45,600 nucleotides of DNA. Origin: Isochrysis galbana. Its lineage: Eukaryota; Haptophyta; Isochrysidales; Isochrysidaceae. A program made the translations under genes and the position numbers. The notes beneath the pieces are model-generated. The model did not search any database. It was not told the origin of the DNA and saw nothing but the letters and a program-made list of their open reading frames with translations. The stretch covers positions 5,073,194 through 5,118,793 of the forward strand of contig CM030935.1 of NCBI GenBank assembly GCA_018136815.1, written 5' to 3'. Shown here one piece after another: positions 39,561-45,600 of the stretch; position 1 is the stretch's first letter, and every line of letters starts with the position of its first letter.

Positions 39561-40017
39561 TGTTAACTTTCTACTACTATAACTTTTAATATTAGTCTAT
39601 TACTAACCTTAAAGTACGTTGGCTTTTTGTCTGCTGACAGTCGACTATCAGCCCCCCCCCCACTAATACTGAGGTCTCAGAACTGATATCAGTACTGATG
39701 AAACTGCAAGGATGCGAGTCTCCGCCTCTCTTGGTCCAGCGCTTTCGAGGCTACCCTAGCCGCTCAGGCTGAGTCGGTCCGTGACGCTACGATCAAATCC
39801 CAACGACCAGCTCGTTTCGAACCTAGGGATCGCGTCTGCATGCGATTACCAGGCCATGCTGAGGAGCTTAGGAGCAGCTAGGTGGGCTGCGCGGGCAATG
39901 ATGCCAGAGGGTCAGGGGGTGGTCGGACTGTCGGCAGCCCGACACGGCGCTGCATCGGGCGGGAATCAAATGCCGAATGTAGCTTAGATATAAAGGAACC
40001 GATCCCCCCAGCCGGGC
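39561..40017. other. Intergenic
   Basis: AT-rich start (ACTACTATAACTTTTAATATTAGTCTATTACTAA words), a C-run near 39653 and no gene. A tRNA-like B-box word near 39817 was checked and rejected. Confidence 0.4.
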
Positions 40018-40240
40018 GCGAGCGCCAATTCTTTACGGCGGTAGAGCGCGAGCGCGCGTGAGCCGGAAGGGGCGAGAGGGGGGGCGAATCGCACCATTTC
40101 TTGGCGATGATTTTCGTAGCCTACTCGTAGCGTCAGGTAGCCCCCCCCCCCGGAGCTTTTTTATTGGGCATCGCGCCACGGTTAATAAATGCAGCCCAAC
40201 CCTCACTAATAGTTATAAGCCCCTGTTTGACCGCCATACT
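40018..40240 (-). repeat. Dispersed repeat E, copy 3 (inverted)
   Basis: Reverse complement of the 22741-22955 repeat: ends GTTTGACCGCCAT, with TTATAAGCCCC, AATGCAGCCCAACC, TTATTGGGCATCGCGCCACG and CCAATTCTTTACGG in mirrored order. Confidence 0.8.
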
Positions 40241-40647
40241 TTGCAGGGTCTGCCTATATTTTTCGGCTTTTCCTTTTATTTACGGCTATGGCAAGAGGAG
40301 TCGCGGTGGCGATCTGAGTGTAACCAAAGGGCGAGTCGGGGAGTGGGAGATGGCCGCCACTGTCGGCGGCGGCGGCCGAAACGTAAAAACGAGAGATCTC
40401 GAGGGTGGTCACTATTCTCACAGTCTTGCAGAGGCGGGGAACACAGGGGGCGAGGTGCGAGATCCCAACATCAAGTTCGAGGCCGAGCCAGGAAAGCTTC
40501 GATCACATGATATCCAGGTGAGTCCGAGACAACGACGGGCATGCTAGAATGAGCCGAAGAGGGCAGAAGAAGTGTTCTGAGGGTGACGACGCGTGATCGG
40601 CGCGAAGCAAGGAGTACGTGCCGATCCCTTACACTAGGACACGCGCA
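40241..40647. other. Intergenic
   Basis: Downstream flank of the PSI-like gene. Short plus-strand frames with Gly/Arg-rich composition; nothing recognised. Confidence 0.4.
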
Positions 40648-41565
40648 TCAGTGCATCACCTTGACGCCATGGCCAATATGCGAGCTGGTGACGTGACCGA
40701 CGGCCACGAGCGTCGGAACGCCGCGCGCGACGCCGCCGGCTGGCGTGCCCCAGCCAAAGATGGAGGCTAGGCACGCATAGCAAGGGCAGCAAAAGACGAG
40801 TGCCACGCCCTGGCAGGTGGTGCAGCAGAGCGCACAGCACGCGCAGCAGCAGCAGGCGAGCAACGACATGAGGAGGAGTGCAGCGAGCATGCGGCGCGGC
40901 ACCGTAATGTGAGGTGCCTTGCACTGGCCCCAATACCAGTCCTTGACCGTGACGCGCAGCTCGTAGCCCGGTTCAGCGTCGTCGCCGCTGGCGCCACCTT
41001 TGCAGCAGTCGAGGTAGACGAAGCCAGGCTGCGCGGCGCCGTCAGCTGGGCAGCATGAACCATCGCCGCAGCAATCGAGGGCCAGGTCCGGGCAGCAGCT
41101 GCCCCCCGCACTGCCCGCTCTGCCCGTGCCTCTGCCCCGCACGACGAGGTCTGCCGGGCCGAGCACTCCTCCCGGCCAGCAGCGCCCGGTGCTCCAGAGG
41201 TGCTCCTTGTGCCCTCCGCCGACTGTCTGGAGCGTGATGCTCGCGTTCGGTCCTATCCAGACACACCCAGCGTCCTCAACGTCTGTGCACTCCTCACACG
41301 TCCGATCGGATTGAGGAGCACAGAGACAAGCTGCGGGAGAGAGAGAGAAGAGCCCCGAGGGACAGGAGGAGAGGAGGTTCTGTGGGTTGTGGCAGCTGGA
41401 GGAGGCATGACACCAGGCGCAGGCGGGGGAGGAGGCGCAGCTTGAGCATGAGCTCAGCTCAGAGCACGAGAGGCTCCCCTCCAGTCCTAGAACTAGAAGC
41501 AGAAGCGAGAGAGGGAAGAGCGAAGAAGAAGGGGGCCTCCCCATCGCGACGAGCTCTCTCTCCAT
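40648..41565 (-). CDS. Cys-rich type I membrane protein with PSI-like repeats
   Basis: 305 residues. Translation may start at Met1 or Met8; a signal peptide follows (SLFPLSLLLLVLGLEGSLSC). Two PSI-like (plexin/semaphorin/integrin) cysteine modules: CSELSSCSSCASSPACAWCH with CHNPQNLLSSC, then CEECTDVEDAGCVWIGPNA with GRCWPGGVLGP. A CC-rich luminal stretch follows (CCPDLALDCCGDGSCCPADG). One transmembrane helix rich in Leu/Cys (RRMLAALLLMSLLACCCCAC) continues into a Cys-rich, possibly palmitoylated juxtamembrane segment. Likely a cell-surface or endomembrane protein; ligand unknown. No intron is needed. Confidence 0.75.
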   Translation of the reverse strand: MERELVAMGRPPSSSLFPLSLLLLVLGLEGSLSCSELSSCSSCASSPACAWCHASSSCHNPQNLLSSCPSGLFSLSPAACLCAPQSDRTCEECTDVEDAGCVWIGPNASITLQTVGGGHKEHLWSTGRCWPGGVLGPADLVVRGRGTGRAGSAGGSCCPDLALDCCGDGSCCPADGAAQPGFVYLDCCKGGASGDDAEPGYELRVTVKDWYWGQCKAPHITVPRRMLAALLLMSLLACCCCACCALCCTTCQGVALVFCCPCYACLASIFGWGTPAGGVARGVPTLVAVGHVTSSHIGHGVKVMH

Positions 41566-41649
41566 CTCTCTGCTGCGGTCTCTCGCCTCTCCAATTTTCT
41601 TTTAGAACGTCTCTCTCTCATTCTTCCTGCTAACCTCTAATTTTAACAT

Positions 41650-41771
41650 CACTGATGTGAGCATTAGTACCATTACTCTCACTAGCCCGGAACTAACACG
41701 ACAACCCTCAGCGCACCTGCCCGTACGCCTCGACGCATGTTGCTGCCACAGAAACATACACCTATGCATCC
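41650..41771 (+). repeat. Dispersed repeat B, copy 2
   Basis: Direct copy of 2681-2801, with GAGCATTAGTACCATTACTC, CAGCGCACCTGCCCGTAC and AACATACACCTATGCATCC. Confidence 0.8.
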
Positions 41772-41870
41772 CTCCTTATCTCCCCCCCCCGCAGTCCCCC
41801 GGCTCCCAGTCTAACCCCCTGTTGTCTGTTGTATGTGTATGTTGTATACCTAGATAGGAAATACGGCGCA

Positions 41871-41985
41871 GAGGCCTGCAAATATAGCCAAATACATATG
41901 TATTTGGCCTCTGGCCAAATACATTTCAAATACATTCGAGGCCTACAACCCAGGACGCGCTTCAAATACAGCCAAATACATTGAC
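41871..41985. repeat. CAAATACAT cluster with perfect 20-base palindrome
   Basis: A perfect palindrome CCAAATACATATGTATTTGG (41888-41907) is followed by further CCAAATACAT or CAAATACA words near 41914, 41927, 41963 and 41972. The block GAGGCCT..A..GCCAAATACAT occurs twice (from 41871 and from 41939) as an imperfect direct repeat. Confidence 0.85.
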
Positions 41986-42000
41986 ATTGACGGATCCGAG

Positions 42001-43065
42001 GTTACCACTGCCTCAGATGGGAACAGAGGGGACGGAAGGGAAGCGGCGAGAGGCGCGGCGGAAGTTGAGGGGTGGCCAATGACGGGCTGAACCACCTCCT
42101 CAACAGAGAAAGGCGGGAGGACGGGCTTGGGCGAGGGCGAGCGCGACGACGGAGCGGACATGGCTGGGCGGATCGGGAGTGATAGGCTGAAGCTGAGGGA
42201 TTGGTGAGGATTGGTATTGAGGTAGTGTTGAGAACGAGGGACGAGAACGGGAACGAGAACGAGAACGAGAGCGACGAACGAAAAACGACAGACGACAGAC
42301 GGCTAGGGGCCGACGAGATGACACCACACTCACGTCAACACTCTCCACACTAACGTATCCTTATCACGGAACGCACAGGAGCAGACCGAACATACAAGGA
42401 AGAGAATGCCGACAAGAGAGCGACGGGGCGACGGACGATCCGACGGGGGTGACAGTTACGCACAGGAATAAGGAGGGAATCTTTCGAAAACCCATAAGTG
42501 AGTTGATGAAGACCGAAGTAAAATAGCGCCACGGTATAATCCAACGGCCAACACCTGAGGGGGAATCAGGGTCACACATGTGGGCGGTTCCTTGCACCGG
42601 CGATACCTGAACGCGCGACTTAGCCTAAAAACGCGAGGAGCACGCAAGGAGGTCAGCAAGGTGAGGAGCAAGCAGGCGACAAGGGAGGCGACAAAGGATG
42701 CGAGGGCAACAAGGGCGAATGGACAAATGCAGGACCCTGCGACGGTGAGTGAGTAGTGGCTAGCCTGCAAGGAGGGAACATAGAAACGCAAATAACTTCT
42801 AAAACAAAAAGGTCGATTGCGGATGCGACACCCCCTTGCTAGAATCGAGCTTCCATGCGAGAGAGCAATGAGCGAAACAAAACCACGCAAGGGAGGAGCA
42901 AAGACGAAACAGCTAAACGAAAGGGCGCCAATTGCGAATACGAATACTCTCGAGCGCCGCGAGAAGCTCCACCTCGGTGGTGGTCCAATGGCGTTCGGCC
43001 GACGTTAGTCGACGTCCGTAATAGGCCACCACGTGCTCGTGGCCGTGGTCGTCGGTCTGCGAGAG
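42001..43065. other. Intergenic
   Basis: A tandem GAACGA/GAACGG run at 42240-42275 and short polar frames on both strands (for example minus 42161-41943, Ser/Pro-rich). No domain recognised and no gene supported. Confidence 0.4.
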
Positions 43066-43178
43066 TATTGTCGAGTCGAGCGTGGCCGGAGGGCTCTAAG
43101 CCACTCCGTCGCGAGCAGCACCGGCACCGGCGGCTAGCGCGGCGCTTTGTTTGGCCCTCCTCCCCACCGGGAGTCGGG
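43066..43178 (+). repeat. Dispersed repeat D, copy 2
   Basis: Direct copy of 19772-19871 with a CCGGCAC insertion and a few substitutions. Confidence 0.75.
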
Positions 43179-44232
43179 TGAATGAAATTCTGGATGGGGT
43201 CGGGCATCCCCATTTGGGTGTCTTGACTGGGAACGAACGCCGAACGAAGGGCTGTGGGGCGGTGAGGTGCTCCTAGCGGCCCTAGTGTTTTGTTTGAGTT
43301 TTAAGAGATTGTCAGACCTACAAAGAACTCTTCCCTCACAGAGGGAGCCTAGGCTGCTTGAGTGCAGCGACGCAGCGAACAACGACGGACAACGAAGCTG
43401 AGGACAACAGGATACACCGACTCACGAACACACCGGAATCATTCACCGAAACCAAGCAAGTTATCAAGCAACCGCGACCCCAAATCACCGATAACCCAAA
43501 CACGTCGCGAGAGACGGAGAGAGCGAGCGAGAGAGAGAGAGAGACTCCGCAGCGACGGCCGGAGCGTGTCTCCCTTGTAACTTCCCACGTAGCGGAGAGT
43601 CCGAAGGGGAGCGTCATGTCGCGCGACCACGGCGATCACTTTGGGGGGGGGGGGGGGGCGTCGCAACAGCGGCCCCTGCAGTGAGAAATGGCCCCCGTTT
43701 GCGTTAGCAAACGGGTGAGGGGCGGCTGGCGACAGGAGGGAGATGAGAAGGGAGTGGCTCAATGGCGAGGAGAGTATCCCAGGTGGCAGGTGGCGCAGGC
43801 TACTCGAGTCGCAGTCCACGCCTGAAACTGAGCTCTGGAAATATGAAATATGGTACGGAAACTCGAATCTCGAGACTCGAGACTCGAGTCTCAAGACTCG
43901 AGACTCGAGGCAGGATTCGCGAGGGCACGGGATTATATTCCGGAGTCCGAGCCGGAGTCCGAATTGTGTTTTGTCCCTCGAGCCCTCGTTCTCTCTCTCT
44001 CTTTCTCCTCGTTTTCTGGTGAGCACTCCTGGTTCTGCTCATTATTAGAGGGGGTTCGTTTAACGTCGTATGTTTCCGGCCTGTTATTGTTAATGTTTGA
44101 GTGCAGAGTGTTGATTTGTGCTTTTACCCACTGTATCGCCTGTTGGTGACCTGCAGCCCCCTGGGTACCCCCAAGCCCCGAGCCTTCCGAGTCATCCTTT
44201 CGAGTCTACGAGTCCCTACGAGTCCCAAGTAA
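43179..44232. other. Intergenic, low complexity and palindromic words
   Basis: Short GA run near 43525, a 16-base poly-G (43643-43658) and the GACTCGA cluster (43862-43911). TCCGGAGTCCGAGCCGGAGTCCGA follows at 43940-43965. No gene supported. Confidence 0.45.
43862..43911. repeat. GACTCGA heptamer array with inverted copies
   Basis: CTCGAGACTCGAGACTCGAG is followed by TCTCAAGACTCGAGACTCGA: tandem 7-base units with an inverted unit (GAGTCTC) in the middle, so the array is both tandem and self-complementary. CGAGTC words recur downstream to 44226. Confidence 0.85.
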
Positions 44233-44811
44233 GCGGTATCTGCTCGCCGCGCCCTTTCCTACGCCCCTCCTTCTCCGCCCCCACCGACCTCGCCACCGCC
44301 CTCGCCGCCACCGCCCTCGCCGCCGCCGCCGAGCTACCCACCGGCGGTGCCGTCGACTCAGCCGCAAGGTGTCGTCGTTCCGTCAATTGTGAGGTCCCAC
44401 GGGCAGAAAACAAAGGACAGGCTATTCGCATACCCAGACGAGACCACCCCGGACAGCCTAAAAACCCTCTACATCATAGCCTGGAAATACATAATAAGAG
44501 ACTTCTATAGAATAGAATTCGAATCATACGACTACCATTACATACCGGTATTAGAGGCCACGCTTATGAGATTCACCACCCTGGTGAGGGGCCACACCCC
44601 GTCGAAAACTTGTCGCCCAATGCGCACTCGCACGGCGGCCCAGGGTAGAAAGCCTAAAATAAAAAAGCCAGCGGAGCTCAGCGCTCCCATATTTATATTT
44701 ACAGAGGATGACAAGGGAAAGATAATAATGAGCGACAACCTCGGCCTAGTGGCGGAAGCGATCGGCCTCGTCATGTATTGTGCTCATATGTGTCTTGGAC
44801 TGGTGAAATGA
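44233..44811 (+). CDS. AT-rich-codon ORF with Pro-rich lead-in, unknown
   Basis: Open plus-strand frame with no ATG before about 44566, so it is an exon or a relic. It starts with a Pro/Ser run (PPSPPPPTSPPPSPPPPSPP) and then changes to a Tyr/Ile/Lys-rich domain (TLYIIAWKYIIRDFYRIEFE, YDYHYIPVLEATLMRFTTLV, APIFIFTEDDKGKIIMSDNL). The domain uses ATA, AAA and AGA codons, unlike neighbouring genes, which use GC-ending codons. The domain is not recognised. Composition suggests a foreign source (virus, mobile element or organelle). Confidence 0.4.
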   Translation, partial: AVSARRALSYAPPSPPPPTSPPPSPPPPSPPPPSYPPAVPSTQPQGVVVPSIVRSHGQKTKDRLFAYPDETTPDSLKTLYIIAWKYIIRDFYRIEFESYDYHYIPVLEATLMRFTTLVRGHTPSKTCRPMRTRTAAQGRKPKIKKPAELSAPIFIFTEDDKGKIIMSDNLGLVAEAIGLVMYCAHMCLGLVK

Positions 44812-45424
44812 AGACTAAAATAAGAATTACTAAGGTTATAATTTGGCAAAACTATAATCAATTTGATCTTTTTCTCCTGCGGCGGCGCGCGATGGCGGCC
44901 GCAGCGATGGTCGCTGGCCTCGCCAGTGGCCTCGCAAGCGGCCTGTGGCCGCTCTGGCGAGGGTCTGCGCGGCCAGGAGGCCAGCAGACACCACCTCCCA
45001 CCATGCTGAGGCGGTGCCGCGCGTGATGGGGCAGCCCATCATGCGCAGCACCGTCATTTTGACGGCTCGCGGCCTGCCGCGCACTGCATGCGCGCGAGGG
45101 GCTGGCAGTAGATGCCAGCAGGGGCGAGGTGGAGGGCGCAGGCGACGCCGTGCGCCCGCGCAGGGTTTTGTACTGCCTGCCCGGGGGTAACCGTGCCCGG
45201 GGAACGCAGGCGCGCGTCGCACAGCGCGACCTGTGGTGCACTTTTGTGGTCGACGTCGATTTCGCACGAGCGCAAAAACGTTTTTGGGTCTGTGTGTTGA
45301 ATGGCGTCGAAAATGTGCATATTTCTCATTAGATTCTGCCTAATATACCCATTTCCAGTAGCATATCCTAAGATCTCGCTATGAAACCTCAATCTTGACT
45401 TAGTGAATGTTCACCCTTAGAAGT
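44812..45424. other. Intergenic to right edge
   Basis: An AT-rich tail to about 44875, then an abrupt switch to GC-rich sequence. The minus frames at 44836-45267 and 45054-45392 contain a few protein-like stretches (TASAWWEVVSAGLLAAQ; MHIFDAIQHTDPKTFLRSCE) but no recognised domain. Confidence 0.35.
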
Positions 45425-45449
45425 TAAAAGCCCTGTTTGACCGCCCTAA
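45425..45449 (-). repeat. Dispersed repeat E, copy 4 (terminal fragment, inverted)
   Basis: AAAAGCCCTGTTTGACCGCCC matches the terminal AGGGCGGTCAAAC..GGGCT segment of repeat E in inverted orientation. The remainder of the element is not evident. Confidence 0.6.
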
Positions 45450-45600
45450 GGCTTGAGGAGCGGGTGGGGTATACGGTCTACAGCTTGGCTGTCTCCCGTC
45501 TTCTTTGGTGTGCCCGGCCGGCTGGCTACCCAAGTGGCCAAGGGGGTCGCCGTCGACATCGAGGGCTCCACCGAGACGCTCCACACACCGTGCGCAGCAG

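Larger units (their letters stand above)
41566..42000. other. Upstream flank of PSI-like gene with repeats
   Basis: Contains repeat B copy 2 and the CAAATACAT palindrome cluster; no gene. Confidence 0.5.

Noticed and set aside
39790..39900. tRNA-like gene on the minus strand (B-box-like GGTTCGAAAC)
   Set aside because: The would-be T-stem (CTAGG versus CGAGC) does not pair, no anticodon arm or acceptor stem could be drawn and no A box sits at the right distance.

Overview
The window is nuclear DNA of a GC-rich eukaryotic microbe, most likely a unicellular alga. A haptophyte-like protist is my best guess, with low certainty. The reasons are short GT-AG introns (60 to 241 bases, several with GTGCGC donors), eukaryotic-only domain architectures (ARID plus chromodomain, gankyrin-type ankyrin repeats, FKBP with signal peptide and membrane anchor, SFI1-like Trp repeats), long microsatellites, long poly-C/poly-G tracts and decayed transposons. 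A run of 100 Ns at 28001-28100 is a scaffold gap. No operons, bacterial signals or CRISPR arrays are present.

Layout. 1-2119 (minus): partial SH3-like/TIR-like/TPR protein that runs off the left edge. 2.3-4.3 kb: dispersed repeats and a small ORF. 4344-5326 (plus): three-exon ARID plus chromodomain gene. 6.8-7.0 kb (minus): a lone exon-like topoisomerase II fragment. 8.0-13.1 kb (minus): large PH-domain protein. 14.1-15.7 kb (minus): membrane-anchored LRR protein, divergent across 84 bases from three compact plus-strand ORFs at 15.7-16.9 kb, the last a beta/gamma-crystallin-like domain. 17-21 kb: repeats, a small unknown ORF, and a VanZ/YfiM-like membrane protein at 18886-19377. 21.0-21.5 kb: Ty3/gypsy integrase fragment. 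21817-22517: two-exon gankyrin-like gene.

22.6-26.1 kb is repeat-dominated. 26.2-28.0 kb (minus) is a polytopic membrane protein with one 60-base intron and an acidic tail, cut by the gap. Just past the gap is a gypsy fragment in which the start of reverse transcriptase is joined directly to integrase. 29.7-30.3 kb (minus): FKBP, with a roughly 365-base CT microsatellite upstream. 31538-34389: a complete-looking hAT transposon with an 18-base terminal inverted repeat and an exact 8-base target duplication; it splits a minus-strand host ORF. 35.0-37.3 kb (minus): SFI1-like/coiled-coil gene whose first four introns are all phase 0. 38.0-39.6 kb: LRR relic and the second copy of a near-identical 630-base repeat. 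40.6-41.6 kb (minus): PSI-like Cys-rich membrane protein. 41.6-45.6 kb: repeats, palindromes and an AT-rich ORF of foreign composition.

The genes do not form one pathway. The most interesting items are the TIR-like/TPR architecture with a WCxxE motif at the place of the TIR NADase glutamate, the complete-looking hAT insertion, the compact 14-17 kb cluster, and several repeat families with palindromic parts.
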